Source: Rhodospirillaceae bacterium (GTDB lineage Bacteria > Pseudomonadota > Alphaproteobacteria > Rhodospirillales > Rhodospirillaceae). Taken from it: a stretch of 64,000 bases of DNA. Below, one piece after another: positions 54,595 to 63,852 of this stretch. Where the stretch lies: positions 1 through 64,000 of the forward strand of contig SHWP01000010.1 in the NCBI GenBank assembly GCA_009693785.1. The letters are read 5' to 3'. The position numbers were made by a program, and so were the translations under genes. The first letter of the stretch is position 1; each line of letters begins with the position of its first letter. A model generated the notes under the pieces. It had not been told where the DNA came from and did no database searches. It saw only the letters and a program-made list of their open reading frames with translations.

Positions 54595-55287
54595 ATGGCG
54601 CTGAATACCGATATTGCCGCAAGGCTTGAAACAGTCACCACCACAATCGGTGGGCGAACGATCTCTGCCGTGATGGCACGGCCCACGACATTGCCCGCGC
54701 CGAGCTTAGTCATATTTCATGCCTTCAAAGGCCTCACCGATGAATTCAAAACGCTGGCCGCGACCAATGCCAACCAAGGCTATCTGACCATCGCCGCGGA
54801 TTTGATGGAAGGCAAGACAGCCGGCGGGTTTTTATCGGCGATGCTGCGCATGATGTTTCTGAACAAGACCAGGGTGGAAGAAACCGCCGTGGCGTGGGTG
54901 AAGTGGCTGCGAGCAAACAAAGATTGCACGGGCAAAGTTGGTACCGTGGGTTGGTGCTTCGGCGGGCGATGGTCGTTGAACACCTCCATCGCGACACCGG
55001 TGGATGCGACCGTGGTTTATTATGGTGGCGTTGATCGGGCGCCAGAAGATTTATCCAAGCTTAAGGGCCCAGTATTAGGCCATTTTGGAAATTTAGACCG
55101 GATCGTTAAAAAAGATTCTGTTGAGCGTTTCGCCGCCAACATGAAAACAATTGGCAAGCCATTAGATTTGAATTTTTATGAGGCCAATCACGCTTTTGCC
55201 AATCCCGGCGGAAATTGGTTCGATGCGTCTTGCGCCAAACAGGCCGATGAGCGCACCTTGGCGTTCCTAGCCAAACATCTGCGCTAG
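54595..55287 (+). CDS. Dienelactone-hydrolase-family protein (cytoplasmic)
   Basis: A 230-residue protein from ATG 54595, eight bases beyond GAGGAG; an ATG at 54589 is too close to the site. The elbow is V-G-W-C-F-G-G with a Cys nucleophile, the acid/His part is near Y-E-A-N-H-A-F-A-N-P, as in dienelactone hydrolases, and there is no signal peptide. Unlike the exported homologue at 4265, this copy is cytoplasmic and lies with the aldehyde dehydrogenase and the monooxygenase, a grouping that fits breakdown of a ring compound via a lactone. Confidence 0.85.
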   Translation: MALNTDIAARLETVTTTIGGRTISAVMARPTTLPAPSLVIFHAFKGLTDEFKTLAATNANQGYLTIAADLMEGKTAGGFLSAMLRMMFLNKTRVEETAVAWVKWLRANKDCTGKVGTVGWCFGGRWSLNTSIATPVDATVVYYGGVDRAPEDLSKLKGPVLGHFGNLDRIVKKDSVERFAANMKTIGKPLDLNFYEANHAFANPGGNWFDASCAKQADERTLAFLAKHLR

Positions 55288-55305
55288 CAACAAGGATCGG
55301 TCAGA

Positions 55306-56757
55306 ATGGGCCACCACTTCGGCGACCGGCCGATGCTGATCGGCGGTGTGTTCACTGCCGCCAGTAGCAAGGAATGGATCACCTCGGTTAATCCCGCAAC
55401 CGAGGACGAGATCGGCCGTGCGCCTGCCGGAACGAAAGAGGATGTCGGCCGCGCGGTCGATGCCGCAGCCCAAGCGCAGCCCGGTTGGAACGCCAAGTCG
55501 ATTTGGGAACGGGCAGCGTTGCTGCGCAAAGCGGCGGCGGGCTTTCGCGCCAGAGCGCAGGAAATCCTGGTCATGGAGGCCACAGATACGGGCAACACGA
55601 TTGCTAAATTGCGCGCCGATGTGGAGATCGCCGCTGGGTACTTGGAATACTTTGCGGGGCTTGGCACCGAGATGAAGGGCGATACGGTTCCAGCCACATC
55701 CACGGGCCTTCATTTTACATTACGTGAGCCCTATGGCGTGGTGGCGCGCATCGTGCCCTTCAACCATCCCTTTATGTTCGCAGGCGCCCACTTGGCCGCG
55801 CCACTGATGGCGGGAAACACGGTGGTGTTGAAAACCCCAGAGACCAGCCCGCTTTCTGGGCACCTTTTGGGGCAGGTCTGTGCCGAGGTTTTGCCGCCGG
55901 GCGTAGTGAATATTGTTTCGGGCTACGGCATGCCCGTGGGCGATGCCTTGGTGCGCCACCCTAACGTCAGGCGCATTGGGTTCACAGGCTCGGTGGCCAC
56001 GGGCCTTGCGATCCAACGCGCAGCCGCCGAGACATCTGTCAAGCACGTAAGTTTAGAATTGGGCGGAAAGAACCCCCTGCTCGTCTTCCCTGACGCCGAT
56101 GTGGAAAAAGCCGTTACCGCGGCGGTGTCAGGTATGAACTTCTCGTGGGCAGGGCAAAGTTGCGGCTCTACAAGCCGGCTCCTGGTGCATGAATCGCTCT
56201 ATGCCCGGGCGGTTGAACTCACTCGCGCTAAGGTGGCAGCCTTAAAACTGGGCGATCCCTTGGATCCCTCTTCCGAGATGGGCCCGGTGAATTCGGCTGG
56301 CCATTACAAGCGCGTGATGAGCTTCATCGACAAAGGAAGGAATGAAGGCGCCAAACTTGTGACCGGTGGCGGGCGGCCCAAGAGTGAAGCGTTCAAGCGC
56401 GGCTATTGGATAGAGCCCACGGTCTTTGCCAATGTCAGCCCAGATATGACCGTGGGCCGCGAGGAAATATTTGGCCCCGTGATGGCGATCAGCAAGTGGA
56501 AAACCACCGAAGAGGCTATTGCCATGGCCAATGCGACGCAATACGGCCTTACCGCAGGGATTTTCACCAATGACATTACTGTGGCACTGAATACCGCAAA
56601 ACGGATTGAATCTGGTGTGGTCGCCATCAACGGCTCGGTCATGCACTTTGTTGGGCTGCCCTTTGGGGGTGTGAAAAACTCAGGCCTTGGCGGCGAGGAA
56701 GCTTTGGAAGAACTGCTGAGCTATACTCAATCCAAAGCTATTCATGTTTTGATGTAA
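55306..56757 (+). CDS. NAD(P)+-dependent aldehyde dehydrogenase
   Basis: A 483-residue enzyme. It has R-I-V-P-F-N-H-P-F-M near residue 147, the Gly loop F-T-G-S-V-A-T-G, catalytic Glu in L-E-L-G-G-K-N-P (about 250) and catalytic Cys in G-Q-S-C-G-S (about 286), and E-E-I-F-G-P-V-M near 385. It oxidises an aldehyde to an acid. It starts 18 bases after the dienelactone hydrolase gene. In this context the substrate is probably the aldehyde made by the FAD-linked oxidase upstream; that is inference. Confidence 0.92.
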   Translation: MGHHFGDRPMLIGGVFTAASSKEWITSVNPATEDEIGRAPAGTKEDVGRAVDAAAQAQPGWNAKSIWERAALLRKAAAGFRARAQEILVMEATDTGNTIAKLRADVEIAAGYLEYFAGLGTEMKGDTVPATSTGLHFTLREPYGVVARIVPFNHPFMFAGAHLAAPLMAGNTVVLKTPETSPLSGHLLGQVCAEVLPPGVVNIVSGYGMPVGDALVRHPNVRRIGFTGSVATGLAIQRAAAETSVKHVSLELGGKNPLLVFPDADVEKAVTAAVSGMNFSWAGQSCGSTSRLLVHESLYARAVELTRAKVAALKLGDPLDPSSEMGPVNSAGHYKRVMSFIDKGRNEGAKLVTGGGRPKSEAFKRGYWIEPTVFANVSPDMTVGREEIFGPVMAISKWKTTEEAIAMANATQYGLTAGIFTNDITVALNTAKRIESGVVAINGSVMHFVGLPFGGVKNSGLGGEEALEELLSYTQSKAIHVLM

Positions 56758-56760
56758 CCC

Positions 56761-57978
56761 ATGACTAAATCCAATTGCGTCATCATTGCCGGAGCAGGCC
56801 CCGTTGGCAGCATCACGGCGTTGGCCTTGTCGCGGCAAGGTATTCCGGTATTGCAGTTCGAGACCGACAAAGAAACGCCCACGGCGCACCGCGCAGCCAC
56901 CACTCATTCCTCGACTCTCGATTTACTCGATAGCGTGGGCATGACGCCCGTGATTATCGAGCAGGGATTGAAAGCCCAATACTTCCAATATCGATACCGT
57001 GAAACCAACGAGGTATTCGCAGAGTTCGATTTTGGCCGACTGGTAGGCGAGACCAATCACCCTTACGCGGTGCAACTGGAACAACACAAAACTGTCGCCA
57101 TTGCACAGGACATGCTGAAGGCTTTCCCTGATTTTGCGCTCCGCCGCGAACATAAGATTGTCGCTATCGACAATGGAGCTGACCAAGTGCGTGTTGTCAC
57201 CGAAACGCCGGACGGCGCTCGGCAGGATTGGAGCGGACGTTATGTTATCGGCTGCGATGGCGGGCGCAGTTTCGTGCGCAAATCGCAAGAGATTGATTTT
57301 CCCGGGTTCACGTGGGAGGAGCGTTTTATTATTGTCGCCACTTTGTTCGATTTTGAAAAGGCCGACAATTATCGCTACCGCAACTACATCGCCGACTCTG
57401 AACAATGGTGCTCGGTGTTTAAGATTCCAGGGCCCGACGGCAAGGGGATGTGGCGCAATCTCTTTCCCGTGATGGGCAGCGAGCCAGAAGAAGTCGTGAC
57501 ATCAGACGATTGGATTCGCGCCCGCTACGACTATTGCTTTCCCTACGCGCGCGATACCGCGATTGTTCACCGTAATCTCTACACCGTGCATCAGCGCGTC
57601 GCGGCGGCGTTCCGTAAAGGCCGGGCCATGCTGGCGGGCGATGCGGCGCATATCAACAATCCCCTGGGCGGTATGGGCATGAATTCAGGTATCGGTGACG
57701 GGCTTAACTTAGCCGAAAAGGTTGGCAAGGTTTGGCGAGGCGAGGCGGATGAGTCGATCTTTGACCGCTATGACCGCCAGCGCCGGCCGCTCGCGCAAAA
57801 ATACGTGCAGGCGCAATCCATTCAAAACAAGGAAACACTACAGGCGAAGGATAAGGCTGCCGCCAACGCCCGTTTCGAGGAACTCCGCCGCACTGCCGAG
57901 GACCCTAAGCGCCACAAGGCGTTCTTGATGAACTCGTCGCTGATCACCATGGCCCGCGAGGCTGCGGCCATCGCGTAA
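56761..57978 (+). CDS. FAD-dependent aromatic-ring-type monooxygenase (PHBH fold)
   Basis: A 405-residue class A flavin hydroxylase. Its FAD-binding G-A-G-P-V-G-S-I-T-A-L-A-L lies at residues 11-23, the D-G motif V-I-G-C-D-G-G-R-S-F-V near 160 and the G-D motif M-L-A-G-D-A-A-H-I-N-N-P-L-G-G-M-G near 289. Such enzymes use NAD(P)H and oxygen to hydroxylate an aromatic acid or phenol. It follows the aldehyde dehydrogenase by three bases and ends this set of three genes. The following gene is on the other strand, with three bases between the stops. Confidence 0.9.
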   Translation: MTKSNCVIIAGAGPVGSITALALSRQGIPVLQFETDKETPTAHRAATTHSSTLDLLDSVGMTPVIIEQGLKAQYFQYRYRETNEVFAEFDFGRLVGETNHPYAVQLEQHKTVAIAQDMLKAFPDFALRREHKIVAIDNGADQVRVVTETPDGARQDWSGRYVIGCDGGRSFVRKSQEIDFPGFTWEERFIIVATLFDFEKADNYRYRNYIADSEQWCSVFKIPGPDGKGMWRNLFPVMGSEPEEVVTSDDWIRARYDYCFPYARDTAIVHRNLYTVHQRVAAAFRKGRAMLAGDAAHINNPLGGMGMNSGIGDGLNLAEKVGKVWRGEADESIFDRYDRQRRPLAQKYVQAQSIQNKETLQAKDKAAANARFEELRRTAEDPKRHKAFLMNSSLITMAREAAAIA

Positions 57979-57981
57979 GAC

Positions 57982-58341
57982 TCAGTCGGCTTTCTTGGTT
58001 GGCCCATCTTCCGGCTTCATCATCAGACGCGCGACGCGCTCGCCTTTTTTGACGTGCGTTTCCAAGATTTCGTCGACCTCGGCTTGGCTGGTGTAGCGGT
58101 ACCATACGCCATCAGGGTAGATCACCATGCTTGGGCCCAATTCGCAGCGATCCAAGCACCCCGATGCATTGATGCGGATACCCTTAAGGCCCAATGCTTT
58201 GGCTTTGTCTTTCATATAGTCGCGCAACTCGACGGAATTCTTGCGCGCACAACTTCCGCGAGGATGGCCCTCGGGGCGCACATTGGTGCAGCAAAACACG
58301 TGGCTGGAATAGTAGAGCGGCGGATCATCAGCGGGAGTCAT
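57982..58341 (-). CDS. Thioredoxin-fold [2Fe-2S] ferredoxin
   Basis: A 119-residue protein from ATG 58341, overlapping the TGA of the upstream ATPase gene (ATGA). Cluster ligands follow the thioredoxin-like ferredoxin pattern: C18-x12-C31 (C-T-N-V-R-P-E-G-H-P-R-G-S-C) and C62-L-D-R-C66, then G-P-S-M-V-I-Y-P. This family (Aquifex ferredoxin, NuoE-like) carries electrons for varied redox enzymes. It is the last gene of the peptide-type transporter operon, an odd place for a ferredoxin. A longer frame to 58452 is an artefact. Confidence 0.9.
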   Translation of the reverse strand: MTPADDPPLYYSSHVFCCTNVRPEGHPRGSCARKNSVELRDYMKDKAKALGLKGIRINASGCLDRCELGPSMVIYPDGVWYRYTSQAEVDEILETHVKKGERVARLMMKPEDGPTKKAD

Positions 58342-59342
58342 ATTCTGTTTTCCAAAGTATTGCGCCAATGGTGGCAGGATACTTCGTGGCCTACCGAGGC
58401 TGTTTCGAGCAACGGAATTTCTTGTACACAGCGTTCGTTTGCTTGGCCACATCTCGTACGAAATACACAGCCCGATGGCGGGTTGAGCGGTGATGGCGGA
58501 TCGCCAGTGAGAATCACGCGCTTTTTGGCGCGTTCCTTGTCAGGATCGGGTATGGGCACCGCTGCCATGAGGGCCTGGGTGTAAGGATGACGCGGCGCGC
58601 GATAAAGCGATTCGCGTTCGGCCAGTTCCATCACCTTGCCCAGATACAGCACCAAGACCCGGTGGCTGATATGGCGCACCACGGCAAGGTCATGGCTTAT
58701 GAAAATCAGCGAAAGGTTAAAGTCTTTCTGTAAATCCATGAGCAGATTGATCACCTGCGCGCGGATCGATACATCCAAGGCCGAGACTGGCTCATCGCAA
58801 ACGATAAGCTTGGGTTTCAGAATCATCGCGCGCGCAATACCGATCCGCTGGCATTGCCCGCCAGAGAATTCATGAGGGTAGCGATTAACCATGCCGGGCA
58901 GAAGCCCGACCTTGGCCATCATGTCTTGCACTTTGGCGGTGCGCTCGGAATTGGACATGGCTGGGAAGTAATTGCGTAAGGGCTCGGCAATGATATCGCC
59001 AGCCGTCATACGCGGGTCGAGACTGGCGAGAGGGTCTTGAAACACGATTTGCAGTTCTTGGCGGCATTTCTTGATTTCGTTTTTGTCCTGTTGGGTCAGG
59101 TCGCAGCCCAGCCATGACACCGCGCCTGACGTGGCAGGCACAAGCTGCAGCACGGCGCGGCCGAGCGTTGATTTGCCGCACCCCGACTCGCCAACGACAC
59201 CTAGTGTCTCGCCCGCTTTAAGGTCAAAGCTGATGCCATCGACGGCTTTGAGTGCCGTGTAGTCGCCAAAAAATAGGCCTCCCGTGCGGACAGGAAAATG
59301 CACCTTCAAGTCGCGAATTTGCAGGAACGGCTGGGTCATCAT
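58338..59342 (-). CDS. Oligopeptide/dipeptide ABC transporter ATPase, DppF/OppF type
   Basis: A 334-residue ATPase. Walker A G-E-S-G-C-G-K-S-T, the signature F-S-G-G-Q-C-Q-R-I-G and Walker B L-I-V-C-D-E-P-V-S-A-L-D are normal. The C-terminal oligo_HPY domain (about 240-325) has the Pro-Ser-Gly-Cys motif P-P-S-G-C-V-F-R-T-R-C with further Cys (E-R-C-V-Q, S-C-H-H). Its start overlaps the stop of the partner ATPase gene, and its stop overlaps the ferredoxin gene. It energises uptake of a peptide or similar ligand. Confidence 0.92.
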   Translation of the reverse strand: MMTQPFLQIRDLKVHFPVRTGGLFFGDYTALKAVDGISFDLKAGETLGVVGESGCGKSTLGRAVLQLVPATSGAVSWLGCDLTQQDKNEIKKCRQELQIVFQDPLASLDPRMTAGDIIAEPLRNYFPAMSNSERTAKVQDMMAKVGLLPGMVNRYPHEFSGGQCQRIGIARAMILKPKLIVCDEPVSALDVSIRAQVINLLMDLQKDFNLSLIFISHDLAVVRHISHRVLVLYLGKVMELAERESLYRAPRHPYTQALMAAVPIPDPDKERAKKRVILTGDPPSPLNPPSGCVFRTRCGQANERCVQEIPLLETASVGHEVSCHHWRNTLENRI

Positions 59343-60307
59343 GCCGCTTTCAAGTCTTTGAAACACGCCCTGGCACGGCCCTGCCCATAGATTTCGAGTG
59401 CGGGGCGTTCATTCGCGCAGCGCTCTGCTGCGTACGAGCAGCGCGGATGAAACGAACAGCCCGATGGTAAGCGTTGTAAATTCGGCGGCTGACCTTGAAT
59501 CGTCGTCATAATGCCTTGCCGTGCATCGTCTAACCGGGGCGTGCAGGCCAACAGACCCTTGGTGTAGGGGTGGCGCGGATCGCTGAAAATACTGCCCACA
59601 TCGCCAACCTCGACAATGCGCCCGGCATACATCACAGCAACGCGGTCGGCCAAACCTGCGACCACGCCCAGATCGTGGGTGATCAAGACCACAGCGGTTT
59701 TCAGGCGCTCCTTCACATCATGAATAATATCGAGAATCTGGGCTTGTACGGTCACATCGAGCGCGGTGGTGGGCTCGTCAGCGATGATCACCTCGGGGCT
59801 GCAGAGCAGCGCCATGGCAATCATCACGCGCTGGCGCAAACCTCCCGACAGTTCGTGGGGATACATATCGAGCCGCCGTTCGGCCTCGGGGATTTGCACA
59901 CGCTTGAGCATGGCAAGCGACTGAATACGCGCCTCGACTACACTCGCCCCACGATGATGAACGAGCACCTCGGCTAATTGCCGGCCGATCTTCATGTGCG
60001 GCGTCAGCGAGGTCATGGGGTCTTGGAAGATCATACTCATGCGGTTGCCGCGCACCGTGTTAAACGCATCTTCACTGGCGCCCACTAAATTTGCGCCATC
60101 AAAGAGAATCTCACCGTTCGCGCGGCCATTAGCGGCCAGCAACCCCATGGCGGCCATGAAGGTTTGGCTTTTGCCTGACCCGGACTCGCCCACAATGCCT
60201 AGACACTCGCCCTTTTCAACGCTCAAGGAGACATCATTGACGGCCGAGACCTCGCCATCTTGCGTGGCGAAGCGCACATTGAGATTACGAATATCGAGAA
60301 TGGGCAT
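59339..60307 (-). CDS. Oligopeptide/dipeptide ABC transporter ATPase, DppD/OppD type
   Basis: A 322-residue ATPase. Walker A G-E-S-G-S-G-K-S-Q-T, signature L-S-G-G-L-R-Q-R-V-M, Walker B V-I-I-A-D-E-P-T-T-A-L-D and a C-terminal P-S-G-C-S-F-H-P-R-C with A-E-R-C and a last Cys in R-A-C-F. In E. coli DppD, the C-terminal cysteines hold a [4Fe-4S] cluster in the solved structure; the same spacing is seen here, so a cluster is likely but unproven. Begins six bases after the permease gene. Confidence 0.92.
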   Translation of the reverse strand: MPILDIRNLNVRFATQDGEVSAVNDVSLSVEKGECLGIVGESGSGKSQTFMAAMGLLAANGRANGEILFDGANLVGASEDAFNTVRGNRMSMIFQDPMTSLTPHMKIGRQLAEVLVHHRGASVVEARIQSLAMLKRVQIPEAERRLDMYPHELSGGLRQRVMIAMALLCSPEVIIADEPTTALDVTVQAQILDIIHDVKERLKTAVVLITHDLGVVAGLADRVAVMYAGRIVEVGDVGSIFSDPRHPYTKGLLACTPRLDDARQGIMTTIQGQPPNLQRLPSGCSFHPRCSYAAERCANERPALEIYGQGRARACFKDLKAA

Positions 60308-60313
60308 GAAACT

Positions 60314-61225
60314 TTAGCGCTCTTTGGGGTCGAGGGCATCGCGCAAGCCGTCGCCCAGGAAGTTGAAACAAAACAGCGCCAAGGTCATCAGCCCCGCGGG
60401 AACCAACAAACTGCGTGGTGTCGACTCCATTTCCGCAGCGCCTTCGTTGATAAGCATACCCCAGCTTGTCATGGGTTCTTGAATGCCAAGACCAAGAAAG
60501 CTGAGAAAGCTTTCAATCAAGATCACCTGGGGAATGGTGAGCGTGACATAGACGATCACGACGCCTAGCACGTTGGGTAAAATGTGACGCGCAATGATCG
60601 ACGACGTAGAGCCCCCTGCCGCGCGGGCGGCCTCGATGAATTCTTTATTTTTTAGGGTAAGGGTTTGGCCGCGCACGATACGCGCCATGGTCAGCCATTC
60701 GATGCAGCCGATGGCCAAAAACATAAGGATGAAATTTCGCCCGAACAAGACCATCAAGATGATCACAAAGAATGTCAGCGGTACGGCGTACATCAGGTCA
60801 ACAAAGCGCATCAGGACTTGATCGACACGCCCGCCAATAAAGCCTGCCACAGCCCCAATCATGACACCGATCAGCAATGCGACCGACGTTGCGAGAAGGC
60901 CCACAGTCAAGGAGATCTGGCCGCCAAAGAGTACTCGGGCCAAGAGGTCACGCCCCAGTGTATCGGTGCCAAGGTAATGGCCCGTTTCAATACTGGGCGG
61001 GTTGGCTTCCATCCGCTCCCAGTCGATTTGCTCGTAGCTCCAGGGCAGAAACGACGGCAGGATGAAGCATGCCAGCGCGACGACTATCAATACGATCAAA
61101 CTGGCCAAAGCCGCGCGATTGGCAAGCAAGCGGCGCCAGGCATCTTGCCACAGACTGCGGCCCTCAACATCTTGCGCAGCCGTTAGTGCGGCGCCGTGGG
61201 GTGATGCAAGATTTATCCCGCTCAT
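60314..61225 (-). CDS. Oligopeptide/dipeptide ABC permease, DppC/OppC type
   Basis: A 303-residue permease. An N-terminal cytoplasmic piece (A-W-R-R-L-L-A-N-R-A-A-L-A-S) is followed by the first helix; the conserved G-T-D-T-L-G-R-D-L-L-A-R-V-L-F-G periplasmic segment lies near residue 94, and E-A-A-R-A-A-G-G-S, the ATPase-contact loop, near 205. It is the second permease of the pair. There are 9 bases between it and the upstream permease gene. Confidence 0.92.
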   Translation of the reverse strand: MSGINLASPHGAALTAAQDVEGRSLWQDAWRRLLANRAALASLIVLIVVALACFILPSFLPWSYEQIDWERMEANPPSIETGHYLGTDTLGRDLLARVLFGGQISLTVGLLATSVALLIGVMIGAVAGFIGGRVDQVLMRFVDLMYAVPLTFFVIILMVLFGRNFILMFLAIGCIEWLTMARIVRGQTLTLKNKEFIEAARAAGGSTSSIIARHILPNVLGVVIVYVTLTIPQVILIESFLSFLGLGIQEPMTSWGMLINEGAAEMESTPRSLLVPAGLMTLALFCFNFLGDGLRDALDPKER

Positions 61226-61234
61226 GATGCGCCC

Positions 61235-62170
61235 TCAGTCATAGCGCACTCGGGGGTCGAGAAAGCCATAAACCACATCGACAACAATATTCATGAGAAT
61301 GATCAGGGAGGCGCTGAGAATGGTAACGCCCATGACAAGCGTATAGTCGCGGTTGAGCGCGCCCTGAACGAAATACCGACCGATACCTGGCAATTGGAAG
61401 ATTGTCTCGATCACCATGGAGCCGGTCAATAAGAAGGCGATGCCGGGGCCAAGGAATGTCACCACCGGCACAAGCGCGGTTTTCAGCGCATGGCGCACTA
61501 CGACCTGGCGGAATGGAAGGCCCTTGGCGCGCGCGGTACGCACATAGTTTTGGCGCAAGGCCTCGATCATACTGGCGCGGGTAATGCGTGCGAGGTAAGC
61601 GATATAAACTAGCGATAAACAGAAGACCGGTAAGATGCGGTGTTTAATCGCGCCCCCTTCCCACGTTCCGGCGGGAAGTTGGAAGGGTGTGTCTTTCAGG
61701 CCGATGGCGAAGATTAAAATCAAGATCGGTGCCATGACAAAGCTGGGCACAACAATGCCCGTCATGGCCACGCCCATGATCGAGTAATCGCTGGCACTGT
61801 TTTGCCGAAGCGCTGCCAAAATTCCAAACGGGACGCCGATAAAAATAGCCAGCAAAATTGCCGAAAGCCCGTTTTGCGCGGAAATGGGAAACCCCTGAGC
61901 AATCAGTTCGGTGACTGTGAAGTCTTTGTATTTAAACGACGGTCCGAAATTCCCGTGCGCCAAATCAGCTATGTACGAGATGTACTGTTGCATGACGGGC
62001 TTATCGAGGTGGTAGGCCGCCCGTAGATTAGCCAGAATTTCGGGAGGCACAGGGGCCTCGCCATCAAAGGGCCCGCCAGGAGCCGCGCGCATGAGGAAGA
62101 AACATACGGTGATGATCGCCCATAATGTGGGAATGGCGATCAGCAACCGCCGCGCGACGAACGATAGCAT
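61235..62170 (-). CDS. Oligopeptide/dipeptide ABC permease, DppB/OppB type
   Basis: A 311-residue permease from ATG 62170 (GGGAGGG upstream); the frame from 62221 is longer than needed. It has R-R-L-L-I-A-I-P-T-L near the start, P-G-G-P-F in the first periplasmic loop, the R-T-A-R-A-K-G-L-P-F-R-Q-V contact loop (about 220) and L-T-G-S-M-V-I-E-T-I-F-Q-L-P-G-I-G near 255. First permease gene after the binding-protein gene. These five genes form one transport operon on the minus strand. Confidence 0.92.
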   Translation of the reverse strand: MLSFVARRLLIAIPTLWAIITVCFFLMRAAPGGPFDGEAPVPPEILANLRAAYHLDKPVMQQYISYIADLAHGNFGPSFKYKDFTVTELIAQGFPISAQNGLSAILLAIFIGVPFGILAALRQNSASDYSIMGVAMTGIVVPSFVMAPILILIFAIGLKDTPFQLPAGTWEGGAIKHRILPVFCLSLVYIAYLARITRASMIEALRQNYVRTARAKGLPFRQVVVRHALKTALVPVVTFLGPGIAFLLTGSMVIETIFQLPGIGRYFVQGALNRDYTLVMGVTILSASLIILMNIVVDVVYGFLDPRVRYD

Positions 62171-62277
62171 GAGCCCTCCCCTTCCCTTATCATGGGCCTC
62201 CAGCCAATAGACTGGCCGCAACGCTAGACCATAGTGACCTGTTCAAGGAACGCCAAGAGGAGCCTCAGCTAAAATTT

Positions 62278-63834
62278 TTAGTGGCTTGGCGGTGCGATAA
62301 AGCGAAGGGGGTGTATGCCCGAAGTGTTCACGACAAGCCCAGGAAAGGCCTCGGATGCAATAACAGCGGCTGGATAAAAAAACATGGGCCAAACAGCCTG
62401 GTCCTCGATCAAAACGCCTTCCGCCTCACGAAGCTGGCTGAGGTAATGCTCTTGATTGATCTCGATATCGGCTGCGACCAACCGCTCATCGAATTCTAAT
62501 TCGCGATAACGTGCGGCATGCCAAGGGCCAGCCCCTTGACTAAAGGGAAATAAATAAGCCTCGACCCCCGTACTACTACGCCAATCAGGGGCAACCGCAA
62601 CGTCGAAGTCGCCATTTAAAACGGCTTGCTCGTGATCTGCGTCTGCGCGTGCAATCAGATCGACGGCAAAGCCTAGTTCTTTCCATGTCTTCGCGATTGA
62701 TTCCGCGAGTGCCGCGTGAACCTTGCCGACTGGGTGGGCAAATCGAATCGGTGCGGCACCGTGTGCATCGGTATCCAATAACAATGCTTCGGCGACGATC
62801 CGGCGGGCTGCCGGTTCAAGTTTTGCATAGGGCGCACGATATGGCGAATACGCTGGCGCAGGAACCACGTTGTACGCCGGTTGTGCATCGGTGAGACGGT
62901 GTGATTTGATTAAATCATCACGATCGATTGCCATGCCCAACGCGTGGCGCACCTCGCGTTTATCAAACGGCGCCTGGCTCGTATTCATCAGCAAACTATA
63001 CGTTTGCAAAATATCTCCAGTCATCAGTCCTCGATCCTTCGTGCGAGAATCGTGGGGTTCGGCAGCAAAACCCAATGCAAGAGCGACTTTGTCATGTTGT
63101 ACGGCATCCAGCGCCCGGGGAACCGTGGCAATGACGTCAATATCAATACGGTCAGAAATGACATTGCGCGCATCGAAGAATCGCGGGTTGCGTTTGAGCG
63201 CATATCGATCGCCACGAGGTGAAATCATGAAGGGGCCATTTCCCGTCACAATAAATGGGCTTGCCCATGCGTCTTGAAGCTCTGCGATGCGATGAAGCGG
63301 GAGCGGCGCAGCCAGTGGTTGCGCCAACACGTGCAAGAAACGTTGCGATGGCGCGATCAGTTGAATCTCGACTGTGCGCCGGTCGCGCGCAATGACGCCC
63401 AAGACTTCGCCATGCGGCAACGTGCCCAACCGGAACAAGTCAGCATTCTTGATGATCAGTAGTTGCGCGACGAATGGAACAAGATGGGCAGGATCTAGCG
63501 CGTGTTCAAAACCTTTGACGATGGTTGTGGCGTCGATCTGCTTACCGTCGGACCACTCAAGGCCAGAACGCAAAATGAATGCATAGGTGCGGCCATCGGC
63601 GCTCACCGTCCAACTTTCGGCAAGGCCTGGCACCAAGTTGCCCGCGGCATCATAAGTGACAAGGCCAACAAACAATTCTCGTGCCAATATATGCTCTGCT
63701 ACGCGGACAGCTTGATGGGGATCGAGCTTCGCCGGCAGCTCAGGTAATGCTAGTTGCAAAATACTTTCGGCGCGGCTTGGCATGATCCATGCCAGCGCCG
63801 CAAAGAGTGGTATGAGAAGTCGATAACGGCCCAT
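62278..63834 (-). CDS. Peptide-type ABC transporter substrate-binding protein (SBP_bac_5)
   Basis: A 518-residue protein with a Sec signal (L-L-I-P-L-F-A-A-L-A-W-I-M, cleavage near S-R-A-E). The family start L-D-P-H-Q-A-V-R, then A-E-S-W-T-V-S-A-D-G-R-T-Y-A-F, L-R-S-G-L-E-W-S-D-G-K and the central I-S-P-R-G-D-R-Y are typical. It binds a peptide, nickel chelate, or sugar-acid ligand in the periplasm and delivers it to DppBC. No substrate can be called. It begins the five-gene transporter run, 107 bases before the DppB-type start. Confidence 0.9.
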   Translation of the reverse strand: MGRYRLLIPLFAALAWIMPSRAESILQLALPELPAKLDPHQAVRVAEHILARELFVGLVTYDAAGNLVPGLAESWTVSADGRTYAFILRSGLEWSDGKQIDATTIVKGFEHALDPAHLVPFVAQLLIIKNADLFRLGTLPHGEVLGVIARDRRTVEIQLIAPSQRFLHVLAQPLAAPLPLHRIAELQDAWASPFIVTGNGPFMISPRGDRYALKRNPRFFDARNVISDRIDIDVIATVPRALDAVQHDKVALALGFAAEPHDSRTKDRGLMTGDILQTYSLLMNTSQAPFDKREVRHALGMAIDRDDLIKSHRLTDAQPAYNVVPAPAYSPYRAPYAKLEPAARRIVAEALLLDTDAHGAAPIRFAHPVGKVHAALAESIAKTWKELGFAVDLIARADADHEQAVLNGDFDVAVAPDWRSSTGVEAYLFPFSQGAGPWHAARYRELEFDERLVAADIEINQEHYLSQLREAEGVLIEDQAVWPMFFYPAAVIASEAFPGLVVNTSGIHPLRFIAPPSH

Positions 63835-63852
63835 GGCCGGAGTGAAAACGAT

